A DNA stretch of 55,768 bases from Pseudomonas sp. UBA5706. Lineage in GTDB: Bacteria > Pseudomonadota > Gammaproteobacteria > Pseudomonadales > Pseudomonadaceae. Shown here one piece after another: positions 1 through 8,927 of the stretch. The position numbers were made by a program, and so were the translations under genes. Within the stretch, counting starts at the first letter, position 1; each line of letters begins with the position of its first letter. The stretch covers positions 1 through 55,768 of the forward strand of contig NZ_DIHC01000018.1 in assembly GCF_002419965.1 (NCBI RefSeq), written 5' to 3'. The notes below the pieces were generated by a model, which saw nothing but the letters and a program-made list of their open reading frames with translations, was not told where the DNA came from and did not search any database.

Positions 1-1
1 C

Positions 2-94
2 TTGCATGAACGGCCTGCTACTCAGGAATTCAAGGACCGACGACGGCAAGAACAGCAAGAGCTGAAGGTTGCCCAAGGCAGCCTTCAGCTATGA
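2..94 (+). CDS. possible 3' end of an unidentified gene (partial)
   Basis: One plus-strand frame is open from the window edge to a TGA at 92-94 and would encode 30 residues rich in charged and polar amino acids, ending in KVAQGSLQL. The start lies outside the window, so no domain can be assigned. A frame this short could be open by chance, and the last codons lie inside a strong hairpin (60-90). In P. aeruginosa argS follows priA on priA's strand, but no argS start is visible here. Treat as a weak candidate only. Confidence 0.2.
   Translation: MHERPATQEFKDRRRQEQQELKVAQGSLQL
60..90. terminator. strong hairpin downstream of priA
   Basis: AGCTGAAGG...CCTTCAGCT forms a perfect 9-bp outer stem, and the interior TGCC-CAA-GGCA pairs as well. 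The whole is a stem of about 14 bp with one T.G pair and a three-base loop. On the plus strand a T-run (ATTTTTCC) begins seven bases later. It lies about 70 bp beyond the priA stop and may terminate priA or a plus-strand gene entering from the left. It could also be the end of a mobile or repetitive element. Confidence 0.45.
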
Positions 95-117
95 CAAATT
101 TTTCCCGGACACTAGTG

Positions 118-143
118 ACGCTGAGCGTGGGAACGATCAATAG
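118..143 (-). repeat. GATCGTTCCCACGCT intergenic repeat fragment
   Basis: Read on the minus strand this begins GATCGTTCCCACGCTCAGCG. It is the same family as the element at 22589-22685 (GATCGTTCCC...CTCTGCGTGGGAATGC). Such sequences are widely scattered in P. syringae-group intergenic DNA (recalled, not searched). Only one end is recognisable here, directly after the priA stop. Confidence 0.45.
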
Positions 144-159
144 CGTGATGATATTTGCG

Positions 160-2379
160 CTAGTACAAGTCCACCGGATCCACGTCCAGCGACCACCTCA
201 CCTGCCGGCCGCTTGGCATATTCTCAAGGGCCAGCATCCAGGTTGCCAGCAGCTTGTGCAGGGGCGCGCGCGCATTGGCCTGAACCAATAGCTGAGCGCG
301 ATATCGGCCTGCCCGGCGTTCCATTGGGGCTGGCACAGGGCCCAGCAGCTCTATTCCACCTAGCGTCATTTCCTTCAGCAGATGTTCTGCTTCCCTACAG
401 GCCTCGTCGAGAAACCCCTCGGCTTGTCCAGGCTTGTGGGCCTCGGCACGCAATAACGCCAGATGCGAAAAAGGTGGCAGCCCCGCAGCGCGGCGCTCGC
501 TCAGGGCCTGTTCAGCAAAGGCAAAGTAACCCTGTTCGGTGAGCTGAATCAGCAACGGATGATCGGCCAGGTGCGTCTGGATGATCACCTTGCCCGGTTC
601 CTCTGCGCGCCCGGCCCGGCCAGCGACCTGCACGATCAGCTGCGCCATGCGTTCGCTGGCGCGAAAGTCCCCGGAAAACAAACCGCCGTCGGCATCCAGA
701 ATCGACACCAGCGTCACCCTTGGGAAGTGATGCCCTTTGGCAAGCATTTGGGTGCCGACCAGAATGCACGGATGGCCCTTCTGAATGGTGGCAAACAGCT
801 GGTTCATCGCGTCCTTGCGCGAAGTGCTGTCCCGGTCTACCCGCAGCACGGGGTAATCGGGGAACAGAATCGCCAGGCGTTCTTCGGCTCGCTCGGTTCC
901 CGCACCGACAGGACGCAGGTCAACCTTGCCACAGGCCGGGCAGTGGCGCGGTACGCGCTCGACATGCCCGCAATGATGACAGCGCAGCTCGCCAGAGCGT
1001 TGATGAACCGTCATGCGTGCATCGCAGCGATTGCATTCCGAGAGCCAGCCGCAGTCGTGGCAAAGCAGGGTCGGCGCGAATCCGCGGCGGTTGAGGAACA
1101 CCAGCACTTGCTGCCCGGCGGCCAGGGTCTGTCCGATGGCCTGCTGCATTGGCCCGGAAATGCCGCTGTCCAGCGGACGGCTTTTTACATCCAGGCGCAG
1201 GAATCGGGGCTGGTGGGCGCCACCGGCTCGCTGATTTAGACGCAGTAGGGCATACCGCCCTGTGTAGGCATTGTGCAAACTCTCCAGCGAGGGCGTGGCT
1301 GAGCCCAGCACGATCGGGATGTCTTCCTGCCGAGCGCGGACCACTGCCAGATCCCGCGCGTGATAGCGCAGGCCTTCCTGCTGTTTATAAGAACCGTCGT
1401 GCTCTTCGTCGATGATGATCAGGCCAGGGTTCTTCATTGGGGTGAACAGCGCCGAACGTGTACCAATGATGATGTCCGCTTCACCATCGCGTGCTGCCAG
1501 CCAGGCATCCAGGCGGTCCCGATCGTTGACCGCCGAGTGCAACAATGCGATGCGCGCATTGAAGCGTTGTTCGAACCTGGCCAGTGTCTGCGGGCCGAGA
1601 TTGATTTCCGGGATCAGTACCAGTGCCTGTTTGCCAGCTTCCAGGGTCTCGCGGATCAACTGCAGGTAGACCTCTGTCTTGCCGCTACCGGTGACGCCTG
1701 CAAGCAATGACGCATGAAAACTTCCGAAGCCGGAGCGCACTGCTTCGAACGCGGCGCGCTGCTCGGTATTGAGAGGCAATTCCGGCTGAGCCAGCCAGTG
1801 CTCATGTCGCGCTACCGGCGCGTGGCCGCGCACTTCTACCGTCACCAGCTCCTTGGCCAGCAGCAGGTTCAGGCTGTCGCGGTTGAGCATCAGTTTGCTC
1901 AGCAATTGATGAGCGACACCATGAGCATGCTGCGCCAGGGTTCTCAGTGCTTCTTTCTGCTTCGGGGCGCGGGCGATGCGCGGGTCATCGACGCTGGCAC
2001 CGCTCGCAATCTGCCAGAAGCGCTCCTGTCGCGCTTCGGCCGGCTCGCCTTGGCGCAGCAGCACCGGCAAAGCCCAGCTCAAGGTGTCGCCGAGGCCGTG
2101 CTGGTAATACTGCGCGGTCCACAGGCACAGCTTGAACAGGGCTGGCGGCAGCGGAGCTTCGCTGTCCAATAACGCGATGGCCGGTTTGAGTTTGTCAGCG
2201 GGGACGTCGCTGTGATCGGTGATTTCCACCAGGATGCCGATCATCTCCCTCCGGCCGAACGGCACGCGCAGGCGCATCCCGGTTTGCAATGCGTCGGGCG
2301 CAACACCGGCGGGGGCGCGATAATCGAACAGGCGACGCAAAGGCGAAGGCAGGGCGAGGCGCAAAATGGCGTCGGGCAC
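160..2379 (-). CDS. priA: primosomal protein N' (PriA), replication-restart helicase
   Basis: 739 residues, the usual PriA length. PriA is a 3'-5' superfamily 2 DNA helicase that recognises stalled or D-loop forks and reloads the DnaB helicase, so it acts in the cytoplasm on DNA. The N-terminal region (about 1-110) is the fork-binding domain. Motif I reads GVTGSGKTEVY, the Walker B box is IIIDEEHDGSYKQ, and a stretch with eight cysteines (CHDCGWLSECNRC... CHHCG...CPACG) is the zinc-binding insertion of this family. The start is a GTG at 2379 with an AGGA about 12 bases upstream. It is transcribed divergently from rpmE, as in other pseudomonads. Nothing is missing or broken. Confidence 0.97.
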   Translation of the reverse strand: MPDAILRLALPSPLRRLFDYRAPAGVAPDALQTGMRLRVPFGRREMIGILVEITDHSDVPADKLKPAIALLDSEAPLPPALFKLCLWTAQYYQHGLGDTLSWALPVLLRQGEPAEARQERFWQIASGASVDDPRIARAPKQKEALRTLAQHAHGVAHQLLSKLMLNRDSLNLLLAKELVTVEVRGHAPVARHEHWLAQPELPLNTEQRAAFEAVRSGFGSFHASLLAGVTGSGKTEVYLQLIRETLEAGKQALVLIPEINLGPQTLARFEQRFNARIALLHSAVNDRDRLDAWLAARDGEADIIIGTRSALFTPMKNPGLIIIDEEHDGSYKQQEGLRYHARDLAVVRARQEDIPIVLGSATPSLESLHNAYTGRYALLRLNQRAGGAHQPRFLRLDVKSRPLDSGISGPMQQAIGQTLAAGQQVLVFLNRRGFAPTLLCHDCGWLSECNRCDARMTVHQRSGELRCHHCGHVERVPRHCPACGKVDLRPVGAGTERAEERLAILFPDYPVLRVDRDSTSRKDAMNQLFATIQKGHPCILVGTQMLAKGHHFPRVTLVSILDADGGLFSGDFRASERMAQLIVQVAGRAGRAEEPGKVIIQTHLADHPLLIQLTEQGYFAFAEQALSERRAAGLPPFSHLALLRAEAHKPGQAEGFLDEACREAEHLLKEMTLGGIELLGPVPAPMERRAGRYRAQLLVQANARAPLHKLLATWMLALENMPSGRQVRWSLDVDPVDLY

Positions 2380-2449
2380 GCGGGGGATTTCCTGTTACGG
2401 AGTATGACCAAGGGCGCGATCTTAGCAGACGACCGGCGTTAACGTTCTC

Positions 2450-2477
2450 TTGCGTGATTGGCCATGTCTGTTAATAT
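2450..2477 (+). promoter_or_regulatory. candidate sigma-70 promoter of rpmE
   Basis: TTGCGT (2450-2455), a 16-bp spacer and TAATAT (2472-2477) fit a housekeeping promoter about 70 bp upstream of the rpmE ATG. It lies in the short divergent gap with priA. Confidence 0.4.
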
Positions 2478-2547
2478 GCGCGGCCTAATTCCGTGCGGTA
2501 TTCAACAATAGTGTTGGGTGGCGGCACGCTAGCCTGAGGAAATACCG

Positions 2548-2784
2548 ATGAAAGCTGATATCCATCCAGTTTACGAAGACGTCGTTGCAACCTGCAGCTG
2601 CGGCAACGTCATCCACACCCGTTCCAATCTGGCCAAGCCTCTGAGCCTGGACGTTTGCAACGAGTGCCACCCGTTCTACACCGGTAAGCAAAAGACTCTG
2701 GACGTTGGCGGTCGTGTCGACAAGTTCAAGTCGCGTTTCGGTGCGTTCGGCGCAACCAAAACTCCAGCTCCGGCTGCAGAGTAA
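2548..2784 (+). CDS. rpmE: 50S ribosomal protein L31, zinc-binding type
   Basis: 78 residues. L31 sits in the central protuberance of the large subunit and helps bridge it to the small subunit. The N-terminal half carries the cysteines that mark the zinc-containing C+ form (CSCGN near residue 16, CNECHPFYTG near 37), unlike the cysteine-free RpmE2 paralogue made in zinc starvation. The core NVIHTRSNLAKPLSLDVC...YTGKQKTLDVGGRVDKF is typical. The C-terminus is a short Ala/Pro tail. It is monocistronic in appearance, and its probable terminator lies inside the first codons of the next gene. Confidence 0.97.
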   Translation: MKADIHPVYEDVVATCSCGNVIHTRSNLAKPLSLDVCNECHPFYTGKQKTLDVGGRVDKFKSRFGAFGATKTPAPAAE

Positions 2785-2807
2785 GGTTGGTCGTTCTGGA
2801 GGCTCCG

Positions 2808-3611
2808 GTGGGTTTCTCCAGACTGCTAAAAAGGGCGTCCCTCGTGGGCGCCTTTTTTATGTCTGCGGTTTGGCTCTCTGCCGCCAATGCCTTGTGTCCG
2901 GCCCCTTCGAACTTGCCAACAGCGCAGGTTCAGCGTGTTGTCGATGGCGACACGCTCAGGCTCAGCGACGGGCGCAGTGTGCGGATGATTGGCCTCAACG
3001 CGCCAGAAACCGGCAAAAAAGGTCAGTCGGCCGAGCCGTTTGCCGAGGCCGCCAAGCGTCGATTGCAAGCGCTGGTGGATGAAAGTGCAGGTCAGGTCAG
3101 CGTCCGTGTAGGTGAGCAGGCTGCTGATCGTTACGGTCGCACGCTGGCCAACGTTTATGGCCGCAACGGCGATAACCTAGAAGCTCAGTTGCTGGCTGAA
3201 GGCTTGGCGTATCTGGTGGCCGTATCGCCGAACGTGGCGCTGGTCGATTGCCAGCAGGCCGCTGAAAAGACCGCGCGTGATGCGGGGCTCGGAGTGTGGC
3301 GCAATTCACCGGTGCAATCGCCTGATCAGATAAGCAGCGGCGGGTTTGCCGTAGTGTCTGGCCGGGTCAGCAGCGTTGAGCGCAACGGGGGTGGTATCTG
3401 GATTCAGCTCGATGACGCCCTCGTATTGCGTGTTGCACCCAATCTTGCCGGGCAATTCGACATCGCGGAACTCCAGCATCTGGAGGGTCGTCAGGTCGAA
3501 GCCCGGGGGTGGATCATCGATCGCTCTCGCCGGGGCGGTCTCAAATCTGGACAGTCGCGATGGATGATGCCCATTACTCATCCTGTCATGTTGAATACAA
3601 ATTCCCGATAA
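2808..3611 (+). CDS. exported thermonuclease-family (SNase-like) protein
   Basis: About 267 residues from a GTG at 2808, chosen because a GGAGG (2798-2802) lies five bases upstream and because the protein then begins with a good signal peptide: MGFSRLLKR, a hydrophobic run, cleavage near AANA-LC. An upstream TTG at 2787 is in frame but has no ribosome site. The SNase core is clear: VVDGDTLRL, RMIGLNAPETG and DRYGRTLANVY carry the Ca2+-binding Asp and the catalytic Arg and Glu seen in staphylococcal nuclease. It should be a periplasmic or secreted Ca2+-dependent nuclease. The region after about residue 190 resembles an OB-like extension of unknown role. The order rpmE-nuclease-malic enzyme is as in P. 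aeruginosa. Confidence 0.85.
   Translation: MGFSRLLKRASLVGAFFMSAVWLSAANALCPAPSNLPTAQVQRVVDGDTLRLSDGRSVRMIGLNAPETGKKGQSAEPFAEAAKRRLQALVDESAGQVSVRVGEQAADRYGRTLANVYGRNGDNLEAQLLAEGLAYLVAVSPNVALVDCQQAAEKTARDAGLGVWRNSPVQSPDQISSGGFAVVSGRVSSVERNGGGIWIQLDDALVLRVAPNLAGQFDIAELQHLEGRQVEARGWIIDRSRRGGLKSGQSRWMMPITHPVMLNTNSR
2829..2857 (+). terminator. probable rpmE terminator inside the nuclease signal-peptide codons
   Basis: AAAAAGGGCGTCC-CTCGT-GGGCGCC followed by TTTTTT is a GC stem of about 7 bp with one bulged G and a U-tract. It lies 45 bases after the rpmE stop but also inside the predicted nuclease reading frame, between its GTG (2808) and an in-frame ATG at 2859. Confidence 0.6.
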
Positions 3612-3719
3612 AATTGTGAACATTATTTTGTTCGATTGTTTTCACTCGAAGCCTTGTATCTCGCGGTTCTACGCTGAAAGTCGTAGATGCGGCCCCTTGA
3701 CACACCTGACCCGGCAGTC

Positions 3720-3748
3720 TTGTTAGGACTTTCTGACTTGCGTATGCT
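3720..3748 (+). promoter_or_regulatory. candidate sigma-70 promoter of the malic enzyme gene
   Basis: TTGTTA (3720-3725), a 17-bp spacer and TATGCT (3743-3748) lie about 40 bp upstream of the ATG at 3791. An alternative -35 TTGACA at 3697-3702 has no good -10 at normal spacing. The 179-bp gap holds no other gene. Confidence 0.35.
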
Positions 3749-3790
3749 CGTTCGTCCGTCTGTCCAACAGCAAAAAAGCGGAATGCCCCC

Positions 3791-5059
3791 ATGTCAGATT
3801 TAAAAACTGCCGCGCTCGAATATCACGCCAACCCTCGCCCTGGGAAACTGAGCGTCGAACTCACCAAAGCCACCGCCACCGCCCGCGATCTGTCGTTGGC
3901 TTACAGCCCCGGCGTCGCTGAGCCTGTGCGTGAAATTGGCCGCGATCCTGAGTTGGCATACAAGTACACCGGCAAAGGCAACCTGGTCGCGGTTATTTCC
4001 GATGGCACCGCTATTCTTGGCCTGGGTAACCTTGGCCCGCTGGCATCCAAGCCGGTGATGGAAGGCAAGGGTGTACTGTTCAAGCGCTTCGCAGGCATCG
4101 ATGTGTTCGACATCGAGGTCGATTCCGAAAGCCCGCAAGCCTTTATCGACACCGTTAAACGCATTTCCATCACCTTCGGCGGCATCAACCTGGAAGACAT
4201 CAAGGCGCCTGAGTGCTTCGAAATCGAGAAGGCGCTGATCGAGCAGTGCGACATCCCGGTTTTCCACGATGACCAGCACGGTACCGCGATCGTGACCGCA
4301 GCCGGCATGATCAACGCGCTGGAAATCGCTGGCAAAACCCTGGAATCGGCGAAGATCGTCTGCCTGGGCGCTGGCGCTGCGGCTATCTCCTGCATGAAGT
4401 TGCTGGTGAGCATGGGTGCGAAGATCGAAAACATCTTCATGATCGACCGTAACGGGGTGGTCCACTCCGAGCGTTCCGACCTGAACCAGTACAAAGCGCA
4501 GTTTGCTCACGCGACCGACAAGCGTACGCTGGCTGACGCTTTGGACGGTGCCGACGTGTTCGTCGGTCTGTCCGGCCCGAACCTGCTGAGCGCCGAAGGT
4601 TTGAAATCCATGGCCGCCAACCCGATCGTATTCGCCTGCTCGAACCCTGATCCAGAGATCGCCCCTGAACTGGCGCATGCCACTCGTAACGACGTGATCA
4701 TGGCTACCGGTCGGTCGGATTATCCGAATCAAGTCAACAACGTACTGGGCTTCCCGTTCATTTTCCGTGGCGCCCTCGACGTTCGAGCCAAGCGCATCAA
4801 CGAAGAGATGAAGATTGCCGCGGCTAACGCTCTGCGTGAACTGGCCAAGCTGCCAGTGCCGAAGGAAGTGTCTGACGCCTACGGCGGTGTGGCACTGGAA
4901 TTTGGCCGTGAGTACATCATTCCGAAACCTCTGGACGTGCGTCTGCTGACAGTCGTCTCCGACGCCGTTGCCAAGGCAGCCATTGAGAGCGGTGTCGCGA
5001 CCCTGCCGTATCCGAAGCACTATCCGCTGACCAATGTGGATCAAGTGTTCAACGGCTGA
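3791..5059 (+). CDS. maeB: malic enzyme (NAD(P)-dependent, oxaloacetate-decarboxylating), short form
   Basis: 422 residues. It oxidatively decarboxylates malate to pyruvate with NADP+ or NAD+, feeding NAD(P)H and pyruvate from the TCA cycle in the cytoplasm. The malic N-terminal domain includes AYSPGVAEPV and the metal-binding FHDDQHGTAIV; the NAD-binding domain contains the Rossmann motif CLGAGAAAISCM. Enterobacterial MaeB is about 760 residues because of a C-terminal phosphotransacetylase-like domain. This protein ends where that domain would begin, which is the normal short form in Pseudomonas (PA5046-like) and not a truncation. It has its own terminator and stands as a single gene. Confidence 0.9.
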   Translation: MSDLKTAALEYHANPRPGKLSVELTKATATARDLSLAYSPGVAEPVREIGRDPELAYKYTGKGNLVAVISDGTAILGLGNLGPLASKPVMEGKGVLFKRFAGIDVFDIEVDSESPQAFIDTVKRISITFGGINLEDIKAPECFEIEKALIEQCDIPVFHDDQHGTAIVTAAGMINALEIAGKTLESAKIVCLGAGAAAISCMKLLVSMGAKIENIFMIDRNGVVHSERSDLNQYKAQFAHATDKRTLADALDGADVFVGLSGPNLLSAEGLKSMAANPIVFACSNPDPEIAPELAHATRNDVIMATGRSDYPNQVNNVLGFPFIFRGALDVRAKRINEEMKIAAANALRELAKLPVPKEVSDAYGGVALEFGREYIIPKPLDVRLLTVVSDAVAKAAIESGVATLPYPKHYPLTNVDQVFNG

Positions 5060-5075
5060 TAGCCGAGCGACAAAC

Positions 5076-5106
5076 AAAAAGCCCTGCAGTGATGCAGGGC
5101 TTTTTT
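5076..5106 (+). terminator. Rho-independent terminator of the malic enzyme gene
   Basis: AAAAAGCCCTGCA-GTGA-TGCAGGGCTTTTTT is a perfect stem with U-tract 17 bp after the stop. The A-run also makes it usable from the opposite strand. Confidence 0.9.
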
Positions 5107-5178
5107 GTTTTAGCTGTTTAAACGGTATTTGTGTCGCCCCATCATCTGTAGCCGTCCTGGGGCAAACCCCCCGCCTCG

Positions 5179-7656
5179 TTAGAACAAATCGATCGGCGCC
5201 GATTCGTCTGCTGGCAACGGGCTGCCAGGCGCGGGGCTGCCGTTTAACTCGTTGACGCTTGGAGGCGTGTCTTCGCTTTTGAACAGCTCGAAGAAGGCGC
5301 CTGCCGTGCTTGGTGTGGCGGAACGGCCGCTGATGGGGTCGATCCTCAGGCTAAGGATGCCGTCCGGCTCGGCCTGGACATGCGGCGGCTTGTCCTTAAG
5401 CGCAGCGCTCATGTAGTTCATCCAGATCGGCAGTGCGACGGTGCCGCCAAACTCATGCCGTCCAAGACTCTCTGGCTGGTCGAAGCCGGTCCATACGGTG
5501 GTCACATAGTCGCCGTTGTAGCCGGTGAACCAGGCGTCCTTCGAGTCGTTGGTGGTACCGGTCTTGCCCGCGATATCCGGGCGATTCATCGCCAGTGCAC
5601 GTCGCCCAGTACCGCGCTTGATCACGTCCTGCAGCATGCTGTTGAGAATGTACGTGGTGCGGCCGTCGACGATGCGCTCGGCGACGGCAGGTGCCGGCGG
5701 TGCTCCGTTGGTGTCCAGCGCGTTGGGCACGGTGTTGGCGGTCAGGGCCGGGGTTTGCGGGGCGGCGAATGTCGAGGCGTCGCTGATGGCCGCCTGATTG
5801 ACTGCCTTTGGGTTCGGGTCGTTGGCCGGAACGGTCGGCGGGTTGGCGACGAACAGTGTTTTGCCTTCGCGGTCCTCGATCTTGTCGATCAGGTATGGGC
5901 TGATCTTGTAACCGCCATTGGCAAAGGTGCTCCAGCCGCTGACGATTTCCATCGGGGTCAGCGTCGCAGTCCCCAGCGCCAGCGACAGGTTCGGCGGCAG
6001 GTCTTGCTTGTTGAAGCCGAAGCGGGTGATGTAGTTGATCGCCGTGTTGACCCCAAGGCTTTGCAACAAGCGGATCGACACCAGGTTGCGCGATTTGTAC
6101 AACGCTTCGCGCAGGCGGATCGGGCCCAGGAAGGTGCCCGTGTCGTTCTTCGGACGCCAGACCTTGTCGACGGCCTCGTCAACGAACACGATGGGCGCAT
6201 CGTTGACCAGACTGGCGGCGGTATAGCCGTTATCCAGCGCCGCTGAATAAAGGAACGGTTTGAAACTCGAACCCGGCTGACGCTTGGCCTGCATGGCACG
6301 GTTATAGTTGCTCTGCTCGAAGGCAAAGCCACCGACCAGCGCCCTGATTGCACCATTTCCTGGATCCAGCGAAACCAGTGCGCTTTGCACCTGAGGGATC
6401 TGGCTGAACTTGAGCGAGTTGTCAGCCTGACGCTGTACACGCACCAGGTCGCCGACGTGCGCGACATCGGCGGGCTGCTTCGGATTGGCGCCAATGCTAT
6501 TGGTATTCACGAAGGTCCTGGCCCACTTCATCGTGTCCCAGGCAACGGTTTCTTCTTTCTCGCCGTTACGGGTCAGGACGTGGATGCCGCCCTTGTCCAC
6601 CATGCTCACGATCGCCGGCTCCAGACCGCTGATCGGACGCTGTTTGGTCAGCTCCTGCACCCAGCCGTCGTGTGTCAGGCCCGGGAAGCGGCTCTCAGGT
6701 CCGCGATAGCCATGTCGTTGGTCATATTCGATCAAGCCTTCCTGAACTGCATGGTTGGCGTCTTCCTGAAGATTGCTCGGAACAGTAGTGGTGACGCGGA
6801 AACCTTCTGTGTAGGCTTCGCTGCCGTAGCGGCCGACCATCTCGGCGCGGGCCATTTCGGCGATGTACGGCGCATTCACTTCAGGGCTCTGGACGTGATA
6901 GCTGGCGTTGATCGGCTCGGCCAATGCGGTCTGGTAGGTGTTCTGATCGATCTTGCCCAGTTTGAACATGCGGCCCAGAATCCAGTCGCGTCGCTCCTTG
7001 GCGCGCACCGGGTTGGCCAGTGGATTGAATCGTGACGGTGCCTTGGGCAGGCCCGCGATCATCGCCATTTGTGCAACGCTCAGATCGCGAATGGATTTGC
7101 CGTAATAAACCTGTGCTGCGGCCTCAATACCATAAGCCCGGTTGCCTAGATAAATCTTGTTGACGTACAGCTCGAGAATCTCGTCCTTGGTAAGTTGGCG
7201 CTCGATTTGCAAGGCCAGGAGAATCTCGGTGGTTTTCCGTGAAAAGCTGCGCTCGCTGGTCAGGAAGTAGTTTTTGGCAACCTGCATGGTAATGGTCGAG
7301 CCGCCGGACTGAATGTGACCGCTCTTGACCAGCTGGCTGGCAGCGCGCATCAGGCTGCTGGGATCTACCCCATAGTGATTGGCGAAATTGTCGTCTTCGG
7401 CGGACAGCAGGGCATGAATGAAATTGGGTGGAATGTCGGCAAAACGGATCGGCGAACGGCGCATTTCGCCGAATTCTGCAATGAGCTTGCCGTCGCTGCT
7501 GAATACCCGCAGCGGAATTTGCAGTTGAATATTGCGCAGTGCATCGACCGAAGGCAGATTTGGCGACAGGTAGAGAAAGGCACCGCTCAAGCCGAGCAGC
7601 AGCCCGCAGACGATAGCGACGATGGACCACCAGAAAAACTTCAGCAGGCGTATCAA
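5179..7656 (-). CDS. ponA: penicillin-binding protein 1A, bifunctional peptidoglycan synthase
   Basis: 825 residues (mrcA/ponA family). It polymerises lipid II (glycosyltransferase) and cross-links stem peptides (transpeptidase) at the periplasmic face of the inner membrane. One N-terminal membrane anchor (residues about 7-30) precedes the GT51 domain, where AEDDNFANHYGVD supplies the catalytic Glu (residue 87). An OB-like insertion follows. The transpeptidase has SSFK in PGSSFKPFLYS (active Ser), KSRN, and KTGTT near the C-terminus. The Ala/Pro-rich insert around residues 625-665 is linker-like. It is divergent from pilM, the classical Pseudomonas arrangement. The start is the ATG opening MIRLLKFFWW. 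Confidence 0.96.
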   Translation of the reverse strand: MIRLLKFFWWSIVAIVCGLLLGLSGAFLYLSPNLPSVDALRNIQLQIPLRVFSSDGKLIAEFGEMRRSPIRFADIPPNFIHALLSAEDDNFANHYGVDPSSLMRAASQLVKSGHIQSGGSTITMQVAKNYFLTSERSFSRKTTEILLALQIERQLTKDEILELYVNKIYLGNRAYGIEAAAQVYYGKSIRDLSVAQMAMIAGLPKAPSRFNPLANPVRAKERRDWILGRMFKLGKIDQNTYQTALAEPINASYHVQSPEVNAPYIAEMARAEMVGRYGSEAYTEGFRVTTTVPSNLQEDANHAVQEGLIEYDQRHGYRGPESRFPGLTHDGWVQELTKQRPISGLEPAIVSMVDKGGIHVLTRNGEKEETVAWDTMKWARTFVNTNSIGANPKQPADVAHVGDLVRVQRQADNSLKFSQIPQVQSALVSLDPGNGAIRALVGGFAFEQSNYNRAMQAKRQPGSSFKPFLYSAALDNGYTAASLVNDAPIVFVDEAVDKVWRPKNDTGTFLGPIRLREALYKSRNLVSIRLLQSLGVNTAINYITRFGFNKQDLPPNLSLALGTATLTPMEIVSGWSTFANGGYKISPYLIDKIEDREGKTLFVANPPTVPANDPNPKAVNQAAISDASTFAAPQTPALTANTVPNALDTNGAPPAPAVAERIVDGRTTYILNSMLQDVIKRGTGRRALAMNRPDIAGKTGTTNDSKDAWFTGYNGDYVTTVWTGFDQPESLGRHEFGGTVALPIWMNYMSAALKDKPPHVQAEPDGILSLRIDPISGRSATPSTAGAFFELFKSEDTPPSVNELNGSPAPGSPLPADESAPIDLF

Positions 7657-7862
7657 GGCTTTTGGATTTCCAGAAAAAAGAATGGGTTAAGCGCAGGCAT
7701 TTACAAATGAACACGCCCTGAAGCTTTGCTACACGAAAAAAACGCTGGGCATTATAAGCATTTTTCGTCGCCAAGCGTTATTTGCGCTACTGTCAAGGCT
7801 GCCGACAGTGGCGTTGGACAAAAAAATATCCGTAAGTGACGGAAACGCATAGGGAATCGGTT

Positions 7863-8927
7863 GTGTTCGAACTCTTCAGTAAGAAGGCCAATACCCTTCT
7901 AGGGATCGATATTAGTTCCACCTCGGTAAAGCTTCTTGAACTGAGTCGTTCCGGTACCCGCTATAAGGTCGAGTCCTACGCGGTCGAGCCCTTGCCTGCT
8001 AACGCAGTCGTGGAAAAGAACATTGCCGAACTGGAAGGCGTGGGCAATGCCTTGACGCGTGTGCTGGCGAAAGCCAAGACAAACGTCAAAATCGCGGCGG
8101 TCGCCGTCGCAGGCTCTGCGGTCATTACCAAGACCATTGAGATGGACGCCGGGCTTTCCGACGACGAGATGGAAAACCAACTTAAGATCGAAGCCGATCA
8201 GTACATTCCTTATCCATTGGAAGAAGTCGCCATCGATTTCGAAGTGCAGGGCTATTCGGCGCGCAATCCCGAACGCGTGGAGGTATTGCTCGCCGCCTGC
8301 CGCAAAGAAAACGTAGAAGTGCGTGAAGCCGCGTTGGCACTCGCCAGCCTCACGGCGCGGGTGGTGGACGTAGAGGCCTATGCACTGGAGCGTTCCTTTG
8401 GTCTGTTGTCTTCTCAGTTGGGTCAGGATCACGATCAACTGACCGTCGCCGTCATCGACATCGGCGCCACCATGACCACCCTTAGCGTGCTGCACAACGG
8501 TCGCATCATCTATACGCGCGAACAACTGTTCGGCGGACGCCAGCTCACCGAGGAAATCCAGCGCCGGTACGGGCTGTCGGTAGGTGAGGCGGGCCTTGCG
8601 AAGAAGCAGGGTGGCTTGCCGGACGATTACACCCTTGAGGTACTGCAACCGTTCAAGGACGCAGTCGTACAGCAGGTGTCCCGCTCCTTGCAGTTCTTCT
8701 TTGCCGCCGGCCAGTACAACCGCGTCGACTACATCATGCTGGCCGGCGGAACGGCATCCATTGCCGGACTGGACCGCCTGATCCAGGAACGCCTCGGCAC
8801 CCCTACCATGGTTGCCAACCCGTTTGCCGATATGGCGTTGAGCGCCAAGGTCAACGCCGGCGCACTGGCCAGTGATGCTCCTGCACTGATGATCGCGTGC
8901 GGTCTGGCGTTGAGGAGCTTCGACTGA
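7863..8927 (+). CDS. pilM: type IV pilus assembly ATPase-like protein PilM
   Basis: 354 residues from a GTG at 7863, preceded by AGGGA at 7851-7855. The frame is open further upstream but that part does not match the family, which begins near FSKKANTLLGIDISS. PilM is an actin-like (FtsA-fold) cytoplasmic protein that binds the N-terminal tail of PilN and anchors the pilus alignment complex to the cytoplasmic side. GIDISSTSVKLLEL (phosphate-1 loop), VIDIGATMTTLSVL (phosphate-2) and LAGGTASIAGL (adenosine loop) are all present. It is the first gene of pilMNOPQ, and its TGA overlaps the pilN ATG by one base (TGATG). Confidence 0.95.
   Translation: MFELFSKKANTLLGIDISSTSVKLLELSRSGTRYKVESYAVEPLPANAVVEKNIAELEGVGNALTRVLAKAKTNVKIAAVAVAGSAVITKTIEMDAGLSDDEMENQLKIEADQYIPYPLEEVAIDFEVQGYSARNPERVEVLLAACRKENVEVREAALALASLTARVVDVEAYALERSFGLLSSQLGQDHDQLTVAVIDIGATMTTLSVLHNGRIIYTREQLFGGRQLTEEIQRRYGLSVGEAGLAKKQGGLPDDYTLEVLQPFKDAVVQQVSRSLQFFFAAGQYNRVDYIMLAGGTASIAGLDRLIQERLGTPTMVANPFADMALSAKVNAGALASDAPALMIACGLALRSFD

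Noticed and set aside
3800..5077. 425-codon open frame on the minus strand
   Set aside because: It is the antisense of the malic enzyme gene, has no ribosome site and no family likeness; the sense protein is unmistakable.
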